From Nonomuraea glycinis (GTDB lineage Bacteria; Actinomycetota; Actinomycetes; Streptosporangiales; Streptosporangiaceae), in contig NZ_BMNK01000020.1 of assembly GCF_014646515.1 (NCBI RefSeq), forward strand, positions 124,001 to 188,000: 64,000 nucleotides of DNA, read 5' to 3'. Position numbers and translations under genes: made by a program. The notes under the pieces are model-generated. The model was not told where the DNA came from. It worked only from the letters and a program-made list of their open reading frames with translations, and made no database searches. Of the stretch, positions 42,317 through 52,144 are shown one piece after another; the stretch's first letter is position 1; each line of letters begins with the position of its first letter.

Positions 42317-44094
42317 CGCAGGGCTCCTTCCGAGGGGTCGAGGTCGGCGTCCTGCGCCAGCAGCGCACGGTAGGCGGGCACCTCGTTCAGCAGGTCCTGG
42401 TGCCGGCCCACGTGCGTGATCGCGCCGTCGGCCAGCAGCGCCACCCGGTCGGCCAGCAGCACGGTGGAGGCGCGGTGCGCGACCACGATGCCGGTCGCCT
42501 CCCGCAGCACCTCGCGCAGCGCCTTCTCCACCAGCGCCTCGGTCTCCACGTCGAGCGCCGACAGCGTGTCGTCGAGCACCAGGATCTTGGGTTTGCTGAG
42601 TACGGCCCGCGCCAGCGCGAGTCGCTGCCGCTGGCCGCCGGACAGCGACAGGCCCTGTTCGCCGATCCGGGTGTCGAGCCCCCAGGGCAGGTCGTACACG
42701 AACATGGCCTGGGCGGTGCGGATCGCGCCGGCCAGCTCCTCCTCGGTGGTGTCCTGGCGGCCGAGGGTGAGGTTCTCGCGCACGCTCATGGAGAACAGCG
42801 TCGGCTCCTCGAACGCCGTCGCCACCACCGAGCGCAGCTCCGGCAGCGCCAGGTCGCGCACGTCGTGCCCGTCGATCGTGACCCGGCCGGCCGTGGGGTC
42901 GATCAGCCGGGGGACCAGGGCGGTCAGCGTCGTCTTGCCGGCGCCGGTGGCGCCCACCACGGCGACCGTCTCGCCCGGCCGCACCTCCAGCCAGACGTCG
43001 TGCAGCACCGGCCGGTCGGCGCCGGGGAAGCGGAACCCGACCCCCTCGAAGCGCAGATGGCCGCGCGGCCGCTCGATCCGGCCGGTGCCGCCGGTGATCG
43101 CCGGCACCATGTCCATGACCTCCATCACGCGGTCGGCGGAGGTCATCGCCTCCTGCGCCATGGCCAGGATGTAGCCGAGGCTCGCGATCGGCCAGACGAG
43201 CTGGAGCACCAGCGTGGTGAACGCGAACAGCGCGCCCAGCGTGAGCTGCCCCTGCCCGACCGCCAGCGCCCCCACCAGCAGCACCAGCGCGAGCGTGAAG
43301 TTCGGGATCACCTCCAGGAATGTGAAGAAGCGGGCCGACAGCCGCACCTTGTCCATGGAGGTGTCGTAGACCTTGACCGCGGCCTTGTCGAAGCTCTCGT
43401 ACACATGGCGGCGGCGGCCGAAGGCCTTGATGGTCCGGATGCCGATCGCCGACTCCTCGACGAACGTGCCGAGGTCGCCCTGCTCGTCCTGTACCTGGCG
43501 GGAGATCTTGATGTAGCGCTTCTCGAACCGCATGGACAGCATCACGATCGGCACCGCCGAGGCCGCCACGAGCAGCCCGAGCGGCCAGTGCTTGCTCAGC
43601 AGCAGCGCGGTGACCACGATGAGCTGCAGGATGTTCATGACCAGGAAGAGCATGCCGAAGCCGGTGAACCTGCGGATCGTCGACAGGTCGGTGGTGATCC
43701 GCGACAGCATCTGCCCGGACTGCCAGTCGCCGTGGAAGCTCATCGGCAGCCGCTGCAGGTGGGCGTACACATCGTCGCGGATGGCCGTCTCCAGCCCGAG
43801 CACGGGCTTGATCTGCGACCAGCGGCGCAGGAAGATCAGCAGCGCTTCGAGCACGCCCAGTCCCAGCGCGATCGAGCCGAGCAGGAGCAGCGCGCCGCCG
43901 TCACCGTCACGCACGGGACCGTCGACGACCTGCTCGCCCACGAGGGGCAGGGCGATGCTGGCGCCGATGCCGACCATCGCGGCCAGCCAGATGAGGACCA
44001 GCCTGACCACATAAGGGCGGAGATAGGGCCTCAGCCGCCAGAGCGAGTTGTTTTTGAGCAGGGGACGACGAAGAGCACGCGTATCAGGAGGCAT
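42313..44094 (-). CDS. ABC exporter half-transporter, degenerate Walker B
   Basis: A 593-aa partner. Six helices, Walker A GATGAGKTT, a canonical LSGGQ signature, but Walker B is VLDDTLSALD with Asp in place of the catalytic Glu. Combined with the ISAGQ signature of its partner, this yields one competent and one degenerate ATP site, as in TM287/288-type heterodimers. ATG 44094 is used, with TAGCCT about 7 nt upstream; longer starts lack a ribosome site. Coupled to the next gene by 4-nt overlap. Confidence 0.9.
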   Translation of the reverse strand: MPPDTRALRRPLLKNNSLWRLRPYLRPYVVRLVLIWLAAMVGIGASIALPLVGEQVVDGPVRDGDGGALLLLGSIALGLGVLEALLIFLRRWSQIKPVLGLETAIRDDVYAHLQRLPMSFHGDWQSGQMLSRITTDLSTIRRFTGFGMLFLVMNILQLIVVTALLLSKHWPLGLLVAASAVPIVMLSMRFEKRYIKISRQVQDEQGDLGTFVEESAIGIRTIKAFGRRRHVYESFDKAAVKVYDTSMDKVRLSARFFTFLEVIPNFTLALVLLVGALAVGQGQLTLGALFAFTTLVLQLVWPIASLGYILAMAQEAMTSADRVMEVMDMVPAITGGTGRIERPRGHLRFEGVGFRFPGADRPVLHDVWLEVRPGETVAVVGATGAGKTTLTALVPRLIDPTAGRVTIDGHDVRDLALPELRSVVATAFEEPTLFSMSVRENLTLGRQDTTEEELAGAIRTAQAMFVYDLPWGLDTRIGEQGLSLSGGQRQRLALARAVLSKPKILVLDDTLSALDVETEALVEKALREVLREATGIVVAHRASTVLLADRVALLADGAITHVGRHQDLLNEVPAYRALLAQDADLDPSEGALR

Positions 44095-44206
44095 CCTTGT
44101 AAGGCTAATACGGCCGATCAACCGATTTTTGGAAGCGTGGGCGTCGGTGAGCATGTCGTGGCGCGATGGGAACCGACCCCTGACGTTCCCGTGGAAGGGT
44201 GTCAGT

Positions 44207-44686
44207 ATGAATGAGTCAGACCTTCGTCACCTGCGCAGATGTGTCCAATTGGCAACACAGGCCGTCGAATCGGGCGACGAGCCGTTCGGTTCCGTCCTGG
44301 TCTCCGCGGCCGGCGAGGTGCTGGCCGAGGACCACAACCACGTCGTCGCCACCGGGGACCGGACCAGGCATCCGGAGTTCGAGCTGGCGCGCTGGGCGGC
44401 GGTCAACCTGACGGCGGACGAGCGCGCCGCGGCCACCGTGTACACCTCCGGCGAGCACTGCCCCATGTGCGCGGCCGCGCACGGCTGGGTGGGGCTGGGA
44501 CGGATCGTGTACGCCGCGTCGTCGCGGCAACTGGGGGAGTGGCTGGCCGAACTGGGCGTCGAGCCGCCGCCCGTCCGGACGCTGGCCGTCGCGGAGGTGG
44601 TGCCGGACGCGGTGGTGGAGGGGCCGGCGCCGGAGCTGGCGGCAGAGGTGCGCGAGCTGCACCGGCGTTTCCACGGGGCCGCCTGA
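44207..44686 (+). CDS. Nucleoside deaminase (CMP/dCMP deaminase fold)
   Basis: A 159-aa zinc deaminase with H55-P-E57 and C85-P-M-C88, the HxE/CxxC set of cytidine/guanine/tRNA-adenosine deaminases. The GEHCPMC variant and the size suit guanine- or other free-base deaminases more than TadA, but that is a guess. ATG at 44207 with GGAAGGG upstream. Its last 33 bp including the stop are repeated once immediately downstream. Confidence 0.85.
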   Translation: MNESDLRHLRRCVQLATQAVESGDEPFGSVLVSAAGEVLAEDHNHVVATGDRTRHPEFELARWAAVNLTADERAAATVYTSGEHCPMCAAAHGWVGLGRIVYAASSRQLGEWLAELGVEPPPVRTLAVAEVVPDAVVEGPAPELAAEVRELHRRFHGAA

Positions 44687-44724
44687 AGCCCGCACCGGCG
44701 TTTCCACGGAAGCTCCTGAGGCCG
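44659..44724 (+). repeat. 33-bp tandem duplication of a gene end with its stop
   Basis: 44659-44691 is the end of the deaminase gene (HRRFHGAA, stop). 44692-44724 repeats it with about 6 changes, and its TGA lies exactly 33 bp after the first. A clean example of the 3'-end copying seen elsewhere in the window. Confidence 0.85.
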
Positions 44725-44747
44725 GCGTGTGGTCCATAGAATGAGCT

Positions 44748-45395
44748 ATGAGCTCCGAGCCCCTGTCCAGGGCGCGCATCGTCGCCGCGGCCATCGACCT
44801 CATCGAGCGCGAGGGCGCCGACGCGGTCTCCATGCGGCGCGTCGCGGCGGACCTGGGCGTGGGCGTGATGTCCCTCTACAACCACGTGCCCAACAAGGAC
44901 GCGCTGCTGAACGGCGTGGCCGAGGCGGTGCTGAGCGGGATCGAGTTCACCGACGATCCCGACGCGCACTGGACGGACCGGGTGCGGGCGCAGGCCCGCG
45001 CGTTCCGGCAGATCGCGCACGGCCACCCGCGCTCCACCCTGCTCGTCGTCACCCGGCAGCTCCACTCCGACGCCGGCCTGCTGCCCGTCGAGCGGGCCCT
45101 GGCGACACTGCGCGGCGCCGGGTTCGACGGGGTCGACGCGGTGCGGGTGCTGCGGATGTTCATCGCGTTCATCGTCGGCTCGCTGCTGCGCGAGGTCGGG
45201 ATGACGCCCACCTTCGCCCCCGTGCGGACCTCGGCGCTCAGCGCCGAGGAGGTGGATCCGGTGCTGTTCCCTGAGGTGAGCGCGCTGTCGTCGCTCGTCT
45301 GGGCCAGTGACCACGAGGCCGAGTTCGACTTCGGGGTCGAGCTGCTCATCCAGGCGATCGCCGTGCATCCGGCGCGGCGGGAGGGCATCCGGTGA
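44748..45395 (+). CDS. TetR family regulator
   Basis: A 215-aa TetR regulator. HTH at about residues 28-46 (VSMRRVAADLGVGVMSLYNH), followed by NKDALLNGV. The C-terminal domain is of the TetR_C type with a long acidic stretch (ALSAEEVDPVLFPEVS). TAGAAT lies just upstream of the ATG, suggesting a near-leaderless message. It is next to the deaminase on the same strand; no clear target divergent from it. Confidence 0.85.
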   Translation: MSSEPLSRARIVAAAIDLIEREGADAVSMRRVAADLGVGVMSLYNHVPNKDALLNGVAEAVLSGIEFTDDPDAHWTDRVRAQARAFRQIAHGHPRSTLLVVTRQLHSDAGLLPVERALATLRGAGFDGVDAVRVLRMFIAFIVGSLLREVGMTPTFAPVRTSALSAEEVDPVLFPEVSALSSLVWASDHEAEFDFGVELLIQAIAVHPARREGIR

Positions 45396-45418
45396 GCCGG
45401 ATGCCCTCGCCGGTCGTC

Positions 45419-45985
45419 TCAGTACCAGTTGTGTGACTTGAAGTGCCCCCAGGCGCCGCAAGGCCTGCCGTACCTCCCCTTGATGTAGGACAGACCCCAG
45501 CGGATCTGAGTTTCCGGGTTGTGCCGCCAGTCCGGGCCGGCTCCCCGCATCTTGCCCGCCGGGAGCGCCTGCGGGATGCCGTAGGCGCCTGACGACGGGT
45601 TGTGGGCGCGGTGGTTCCAGCCGCTCTCCCTGGTCCACAGGGCGTCCAGGCACCGGAACTCGCGCAGCGGCCACGCCCGCTGCACCACCTGATCCAGTGC
45701 GAACCCCTTGCTGCTCTGCGGCCGGTGGGCGACGCGTGGCCGCGCGGAGGTCCGCCAGGTGCCGGTCCTCACCACCGGGGCTTCCCAGATGTGCGCCTGA
45801 GGTCCGATCTCGGCGGACACCTCGGTGGGCGCCTCGGCGGGCGCTTTCACGGGCACGTCGGCGGGCACGTCGGCGGGCACGTAGGCGGGCACGGTATCGG
45901 CCCAGGTGGTCGGCGCGACCCCGCTCACGGCGGTGAACGCGGTGAAGGTGATGATTACTCTGTGTAGCGTGCGCTTGCTGTTCAA
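45419..45985 (-). CDS. Secreted lytic transglycosylase-like protein 1
   Basis: A 188-aa exported protein: signal TLHRVIITFTAFTAVSGVAP, then a spacer of ADVP/APAE-like repeats, then a small SLT-type domain with the catalytic glutamate in LWTRESGWNH and GAYGIPQALP. It ends at the very C-terminus with AWGHFKSHNWY, the same tail as the paralogue at 46321. TTG start at 45985 with GAGGAT upstream. Acts on peptidoglycan outside the membrane by family inference. A long structured leader precedes it. Confidence 0.82.
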   Translation of the reverse strand: MNSKRTLHRVIITFTAFTAVSGVAPTTWADTVPAYVPADVPADVPVKAPAEAPTEVSAEIGPQAHIWEAPVVRTGTWRTSARPRVAHRPQSSKGFALDQVVQRAWPLREFRCLDALWTRESGWNHRAHNPSSGAYGIPQALPAGKMRGAGPDWRHNPETQIRWGLSYIKGRYGRPCGAWGHFKSHNWY

Positions 45986-46320
45986 CTCGATCCTCGCGGT
46001 CGGGTCGTGTGCGGGCGGGCGCTCTCGCTTCCCCGGCACCCTGTCGCTGCCGCCCGTGGCTCGGACGGTCAGGGCCCGCGCGGCCCTCCGGGATCGGTTT
46101 TCCGTCCGGCGAACCGGACGGCCCGGAGGGCTCCACGACATGTCCTCTAGCCGGTTTCTAGTACGCGTCGTCACTCTGTGTGATGACCCGGGACACGCGA
46201 AGGACAGGTGTTTGTCGCACCGTTATCGACAAAGGGCGCTCTCGTTGGACCTTGATGGCCCGGCCCGGCGCCTGGCTGGTGCGGGCTTGCCGGGAAACGT
46301 GCCCAAGCCTGGGGTTTGGA
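45986..46320 (-). other. Long leader region with nested hairpin, no gene
   Basis: 335 bp without a gene. The inner stem CCGTCCGG (46102-46109)/CCGGACGG (46114-46121) has a CGAA loop. The outer stem CCCTCCGGG (46084-46092)/CCCGGAGGG (46122-46130) encloses it with a 9-nt bulge. If transcription starts near 46170-46200, this structure lies in the 5' leader of transglycosylase 1, about 100 nt before the start codon. A leader RNA element is possible; I do not see the ydaO consensus. Confidence 0.45.
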
Positions 46321-46773
46321 TCAGTACCAGTGGTGGGATTGGAAGTGGCCCCAGGCGCGACACGGCGTGCCGTACCGCTGCTTGATGTAGCTCAGCCCCC
46401 ACGCGATCTGCGTGCGTGGGTTGGTGCGCCAGTCGCGCCCCTTGGTGGCCATCTTGTGGCCGGGCAGCGCCTGCGGGATGCCGTAGGCGCCGGAGGAGCC
46501 GTTGGCGGCTCGGTGGTTCCAGCCGCTCTCCCGGGTCCAGAGCTTGGCCAGGCATCTGAACTGGGCCACGGTCCAGCCGCGCTTGGTCACCATGGATTTG
46601 GCGATGGCCTTGTTCTTGCCGGCTCTCTTGACGGCCTTGGCGGCCGTCGTGGTGGTGCTGCCGGCGCTGGTGGCACCGGTCCGGGAGCTCTGCGCCTGTG
46701 CGGCCGTGGCGCCGCCCGCCGTCATGAGCGTGGCGCTCAGCAGGAGGACGTTGGTACGGCGGAGCATGGGCAT
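46321..46773 (-). CDS. Secreted lytic transglycosylase-like protein 2
   Basis: A 150-aa paralogue of the 188-aa protein. Signal MLRRTNVLLLSATLMTAGGATAA, a basic Thr/Lys-rich spacer, then FRCLAKLWTRESGWNHRAANGSSGAYGIPQALPG with the catalytic Glu, and the same terminal AWGHFQSHHWY. AAAGGAG lies 6 nt before the ATG and can fold into a small TCCTT-CGA-AAGGA hairpin. Probably a cell-wall hydrolase used in growth or division. The AT-richer region at 46830-46920 likely holds its promoter. Confidence 0.85.
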   Translation of the reverse strand: MPMLRRTNVLLLSATLMTAGGATAAQAQSSRTGATSAGSTTTTAAKAVKRAGKNKAIAKSMVTKRGWTVAQFRCLAKLWTRESGWNHRAANGSSGAYGIPQALPGHKMATKGRDWRTNPRTQIAWGLSYIKQRYGTPCRAWGHFQSHHWY

Positions 46774-46959
46774 GCGGGTCTCCTTTCGAAGGAATCGGGG
46801 ACCGCGTCACCCTGCACGACATGCCGCATTTATTGCGAATTGACCATGAAAGAGTAGGTAACAGGTAAAGATCGCCAGTTAGGGTTGTTCTGGTGGTTTA
46901 TGGGAAAGTTGTGGACTCTGTCACATGCGTGCCGCGAGAGCACCTCGTAAGGTCGGACC

Positions 46960-47445
46960 ATGAGTGTTCGAGAGATTCCGGTCCGCACCCTGGCGGACGT
47001 CCCCACCACCCTCGCCGAACTGGCCGGCGACAGCGCCGTGCTCGTCGTGAACGTCGCCTCCCGCTGCGGCATGACGCCCCAGTACGGCGGGCTCGTCAAG
47101 CTCCAGCAGGAGTACGGCCCACGCGGGCTCAGCGTGATAGGCATGCCGTGCAACCAGTTCGGCGGCCAGGAGCCGGGCACCGCCGAGGAGATCCAGACCT
47201 TCTGCTCGACCACGTACGGAGTCGACTTCCCGCTGCTGGAGAAGGGCGAGGTGAACGGCCCGGACCGGCACCCGCTCTACGAGCGCCTGGTCGAGGCCGC
47301 CGACGCCGAGGGCGTGGCCGGTGACGTGCAGTGGAACTTCGAGAAGTTCCTCGTCGACCGCGACGGCGCCGTGGTGGCCCGCTTCCGCCCCCGCACCACG
47401 CCGGGGGACCCGAGCGTCATCTCGGCCATCGAGAAGGTCCTCTGA
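46960..47445 (+). CDS. Glutathione peroxidase family protein
   Basis: A 161-aa thiol peroxidase. The peroxidatic cysteine is C36 in NVASRCGMTPQY; C64 in PCNQFGGQEPG may resolve; Gln and Trp of the tetrad are in FGGQ and WNFEKFLVDRDG. Non-selenocysteine bacterial type, likely using thioredoxin or mycothiol rather than glutathione. ATG at 46960 with TAAGGT exactly at -12 to -7 (leaderless). Confidence 0.9.
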   Translation: MSVREIPVRTLADVPTTLAELAGDSAVLVVNVASRCGMTPQYGGLVKLQQEYGPRGLSVIGMPCNQFGGQEPGTAEEIQTFCSTTYGVDFPLLEKGEVNGPDRHPLYERLVEAADAEGVAGDVQWNFEKFLVDRDGAVVARFRPRTTPGDPSVISAIEKVL

Positions 47446-47499
47446 GGCCGTACAAGGCTCTGTGGCGGCCCGCGGGCTGAGGCCGGCGGGTGAGGTGGG

Positions 47500-48561
47500 T
47501 CAGCGGCGTGGGCCGCAGCTGCCGCGCACGATGAGCTCCGTAGGGAGCACGACGGTGCGCGGGCGTCTGCTGCCCGCCCGCAGCACCAGCTCGGCCGCGC
47601 GGTAACCGATGTCGCGGCCGGGCTGGGCGATCACCGTCAGCGGTGGCGAGCACAGCTCGGCCCACGGCACGTCGTCGTACATCACCAGCGACACGTCCTG
47701 GGGCACCCGCAGGTCCAGCTCCCGGGCGGCCAGCACGGCCGCCTCGCCGAGCATGTTGCCGCCCGCGAGCACCGCCGACAGGTCGGGGCGGCTCTGGAAC
47801 AGGCCCGAGGCGGCGGCGTAGGCGGAGTCCCGGCTGCCGGTGGCGAACACGATCAGCTCCTCGTCCATGGGCTCGCCCACGGCCTCACGGAAGGCCGCCA
47901 CCCGCCGATCGTGGCCGGGGCCGCCGAGGAAGGCGATGCGCCGGTGGCCCAGGCCCGACAGGTAGCGGACCGCCGTACGGATGCCCGCCCGGTCGTCCGC
48001 CAGGACGGCGGGCGCGTCGAGCGCGCGGGCGGGCGGGGGAGCGGCGGCGGCCAGGCCGTCGAGGAGCATCAGATCCCCGAAGCCGGAGGCGGCGGCCGGG
48101 TCCTGCGGGACGGCGGGCAGCCGGTCGGCGAAGATCACCGTCATGCCCGCCCTGATCGCCGGGCGCCACGCGTCGGCGTCGCCCGACGGCACCGCGATCA
48201 CCCGGTCCACGCTCTGCTCCAGCAGCATCCCGATCAGCTCGGACTCCTGCTCGGGGTCGTCGCCCGTGGAGCCGACCACCACCGGCTCGCCCGCCGAGCG
48301 CGCGCAGGCGAGCACCCCTTCGGCGAGCCGGCCGAAGAAGCTGTCGGTGAGATCGGGCACGAGCAGCCCCATGCCGCCGGTGCGGCGCTGGCGCAGGTTG
48401 CGGCCGAGCGCGCTGGGGCGGTAGTCGAGCTGGGCGGCGACCGCCAGCACCCGTTCCCTGGTGCTGGGGCTGGCCGAACCGCCGGACAGCACCCGGGACA
48501 CCGTGGCGACCCCCACGCCCGCCGCCTGCGCCACGTCCTTGATCGTCGCCCGCTTCTCCAT
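47500..48561 (-). CDS. LacI family transcriptional regulator
   Basis: A 353-aa LacI/GalR repressor. HTH at residues 6-25 (TIKDVAQAAGVGVATVSRVL), hinge with RRTGGMGLLVPDLTDSFF, and a periplasmic-binding-like sugar domain. ATG 48561 is overlapped by a LacI-type palindrome (48561-48574), so it likely represses itself. Divergent from the MsiK-type ATPase, whose promoter has a similar site. The sugar effector is unknown. Confidence 0.88.
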   Translation of the reverse strand: MEKRATIKDVAQAAGVGVATVSRVLSGGSASPSTRERVLAVAAQLDYRPSALGRNLRQRRTGGMGLLVPDLTDSFFGRLAEGVLACARSAGEPVVVGSTGDDPEQESELIGMLLEQSVDRVIAVPSGDADAWRPAIRAGMTVIFADRLPAVPQDPAAASGFGDLMLLDGLAAAAPPPARALDAPAVLADDRAGIRTAVRYLSGLGHRRIAFLGGPGHDRRVAAFREAVGEPMDEELIVFATGSRDSAYAAASGLFQSRPDLSAVLAGGNMLGEAAVLAARELDLRVPQDVSLVMYDDVPWAELCSPPLTVIAQPGRDIGYRAAELVLRAGSRRPRTVVLPTELIVRGSCGPRR

Positions 48562-48574
48562 GGAAACGATTCCA
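48561..48574. promoter_or_regulatory. LacI-type operator at the regulator's start codon
   Basis: TGGAAACGATTCCA, a 14-bp palindrome with the central CG typical of LacI-family sites. It begins at the first base of the regulator's ATG. Confidence 0.6.
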
Positions 48575-48669
48575 TCATAGTTTCCATTCAGGCGGAAGAA
48601 GAGACGCGTCTGCTTCGGCTGCTCACACGGTAACCCTTGACAGGAATACCCGGTTTCCGGTGAGATGCT

Positions 48670-48683
48670 TGAAAACGTATCCA
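48670..48683. promoter_or_regulatory. LacI-type operator upstream of the ABC ATPase
   Basis: TGAAAACGTATCCA resembles the site at 48561 in spacing and central CG. It lies 59-72 bp before the ABC ATPase start, with a further GTGGAAACTC half-site at about 48690. Confidence 0.5.
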
Positions 48684-48741
48684 CGGGAGTGGAAACTCCG
48701 CATCACCGTAGGGGCCCCGCCCTTGAGCGCGAAGGACTGTC

Positions 48742-49962
<1,221 letters not shown>

Positions 49963-49979
49963 CCGACCCTCCAGTGCCC

Positions 49980-50045
49980 GGCCGCGAGCCTGCGCTCGCG
50001 GCCGTCATGGGCCCTCACCGCGACCCCCTCCCGCGGCGAGGGCCC
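49980..50045. terminator. Two strong hairpins between convergent genes
   Basis: First: GGCCGCGAG (49980-49988)/CTCGCGGCC (49995-50003), perfect 9 bp. Second: a 14-bp stem GGGCCCTCACCGCG (50009-50022) with 50032-50045, one mismatch, 9-nt loop, followed by CTCATTT. They lie between the ABC ATPase and the convergent SDR and probably terminate both. Confidence 0.75.
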
Positions 50046-50071
50046 GCCTCATTTCCCCCGGTTCGTACGGC

Positions 50072-50821
50072 TCAGCGGCCGAACCGGGCCGAGAGCTCGC
50101 TCACCAGGCGGCGCGGGAAGAGCTTGCCGGCCGCCACGACGGCCTTGTAGCGCAGGGACGGCACCGAGACCCACTTGCCCAGGGCCAGATCCCGCAGGGC
50201 CTCGCCCACCACCCGGTCCGCGTCGAGCCACATGAAGCCCGGCGTGCCCGACATGTCCATCGAGGCTCGCTGGTGGAACTCGGTACGCACATAACCCGGG
50301 CAGAGCGCCATCACCCTGACGTTGTCCCCCCGCGCCTCGGCCGCGGCGGACTCGCTGAAGTTGATCACGTAGGCCTTGGACGCGCCGTACGAGCTGCTGG
50401 CGAAGAACCCCGCCACCGACGCCAGGTTGATCACCGCGCCCCTGCGACGCTCCTTCATCCCGGGCAGCGCGGCCAGCGTGAGCCGCAGCACCGCCTCGCA
50501 GTGCACCTTGAGCATGCGCAGCTCGTCGGCGACCGGGTTGTCCGGAAACCTGCCCAGCAGCGTGAAGCCGGCGTTGTTGACCAGCAGGTCGACGCCCTCA
50601 CGGCAGCGTGCCTCCACGCGTGACAGGCCGTCCTCTCCGGCCAGGTCGGCGGGCAGCACCTCGACGGAGACGCCGTATCTCAGCTTCAGCCGGTCGGCCG
50701 TCTCGGCGAGCCTGCTCTCGTCACGAGCGACGAGAACCAGCGTGAAGCCGTCGGCGGCGAGGCGCCGGGCGAAGGCGGCGCCGATGCCGGCGGTCGCGCC
50801 CGTGATCAGTGCGGTAGGCAT
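50072..50821 (-). CDS. Short-chain dehydrogenase/reductase
   Basis: A 249-aa classical SDR: GATAGIGAAFARRLA binds NAD(P), NNAGF, and the catalytic triad Ser (LASVAG), Tyr and Lys (YGASKAY). ATG 50821 has TAGAGT exactly at -12 to -7, giving a leaderless message. The substrate is unknown; similar proteins are called SDR or short-chain alcohol dehydrogenases. Confidence 0.88.
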   Translation of the reverse strand: MPTALITGATAGIGAAFARRLAADGFTLVLVARDESRLAETADRLKLRYGVSVEVLPADLAGEDGLSRVEARCREGVDLLVNNAGFTLLGRFPDNPVADELRMLKVHCEAVLRLTLAALPGMKERRRGAVINLASVAGFFASSSYGASKAYVINFSESAAAEARGDNVRVMALCPGYVRTEFHQRASMDMSGTPGFMWLDADRVVGEALRDLALGKWVSVPSLRYKAVVAAGKLFPRRLVSELSARFGR

Positions 50822-50956
50822 GGCCGAACTCTAACCGCGCCCCACACCGGCCGCAGACCCCCGCCGACGTGTCGCCCGCACCCACCGCTCCAGGCCGGGC
50901 ATGGGCGGGTTCGCGGGATCTGTTGTGTGCGGGTTGGGCGTGGAAGGATGAGCGGC

Positions 50957-52144
50957 GTGCGCCTCGCCGTGGTGGTCCTCGCCGTCGCCCTGACCGCCTG
51001 CTCCGCCGCCGCGCCGGAGGGGGCCGTGACCTCGTCGGCGCCCACCTCGCCTGCCGCCTCCGCACCGCCAGGGACGACGCCTGAAGGGGAGACGCCCGAG
51101 GAGGAGGCATCCGAGGAAGAGACGGCCGAGCGGGTGACCCCGGGGAAGCTTCGCTTCACCAAGATCGCCGAGCTGGATCGGCCGGTGGCGTTCGCGGTGC
51201 GCAAGGACGACCGGCGGCTCTACGTCGCCGAGCAGAGCGGCAAGCTGCGCACCAGCACGGGCGACACGATCGTGGACCTGTCGGACGAGGTGAGCGGCGG
51301 CAACGAGCAGGGGCTCCTGGGCGTGGCGTTCCACCCCACGGGAAGCTGGCTCTACCTGGACTGGACCGACACCGCCGGCACCACCCACGTGACCGAGTGG
51401 GCCTACGACGGCAAGAAGGCCACGGCCCGGCGCGACGTGCTCACCCAGCGGCAGCCCTACGCCAACCACAACGGCGGCCAGCTCGCCTTCGGCCCCGACG
51501 GCCATCTCTACATCGCACTCGGCGACGGGGGCAGCGGCGGCGACCCGCAGGGCAACGGCCAGGACCTCGGCACCCTCCTCGGCAAGATCCTGCGCATCGA
51601 CCCGCGCGGAAAGCCGTACAAGATCCCCGAGGACAACCCGTTCGTCGGCAAGGAGGGCGCGCGGCGCGAGATCTGGGCGTACGGGCTGCGCAACCCGTGG
51701 CGGTTCGGCTTCGACCGCGAGACCGGCGATCTGTGGATCGGCGATGTCGGCCAGAACCAGTGGGAGGAGGTCGACTTCCAGCCGGCCGGGTCCGAAGGCG
51801 GCGAGAACTACGGCTGGAACGTGCGCGAGGGCAAGGAGCGCTTCGGCGAGGGCAAGGCGGCCGAGCCCGTCGACCCGGTCATCGTCTACCCGCTGAACGA
51901 CGGCGGCACCTGCTCGGTGATCTCCGGCTACGTCTACCGAGGCACGAAGATCTCCTGGCTGCGCGGTCAGTTCCTGTACGGAGACTTCTGCGCGGGCTGG
52001 ATCAAGGCCGCCCCGGTCGAGGAGCTCGACCAGGGCGCCGAGGTCGGGCGGGTGGAGCAGCTCTCGTCGTTCGGCGAGGGACAAGACGGCGAGCTCTACG
52101 CGCTCAGCCTGGCGGGTCCGCTCTATCGGATCGATCCCGCCTGA
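50957..52144 (+). CDS. PQQ-dependent sugar dehydrogenase-like lipoprotein
   Basis: A 395-aa lipoprotein with signal and lipobox VALTAC at residue 16, an acidic Glu/Thr/Pro linker (residues 20-60), then a six-bladed soluble glucose/sorbosone dehydrogenase domain (EQGLLGVAFHP, NHNGGQLAFGPDGHLYIALGDGG, RNPWRFGFDRETG). PQQ-dependent aldose-sugar oxidation is the family's activity. GTG 50957 is 8 nt after GAAGGA; ATG 50948 is an alternative. Anchored outside the membrane. Its end overlaps the convergent CMD gene by 41 bp. Confidence 0.88.
   Translation: MRLAVVVLAVALTACSAAAPEGAVTSSAPTSPAASAPPGTTPEGETPEEEASEEETAERVTPGKLRFTKIAELDRPVAFAVRKDDRRLYVAEQSGKLRTSTGDTIVDLSDEVSGGNEQGLLGVAFHPTGSWLYLDWTDTAGTTHVTEWAYDGKKATARRDVLTQRQPYANHNGGQLAFGPDGHLYIALGDGGSGGDPQGNGQDLGTLLGKILRIDPRGKPYKIPEDNPFVGKEGARREIWAYGLRNPWRFGFDRETGDLWIGDVGQNQWEEVDFQPAGSEGGENYGWNVREGKERFGEGKAAEPVDPVIVYPLNDGGTCSVISGYVYRGTKISWLRGQFLYGDFCAGWIKAAPVEELDQGAEVGRVEQLSSFGEGQDGELYALSLAGPLYRIDPA

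Noticed and set aside
45986..46200. ydaO-type c-di-AMP riboswitch
   Set aside because: The conserved terminal GACAGCTAAC-type segment is not present; only a nested hairpin can be supported.
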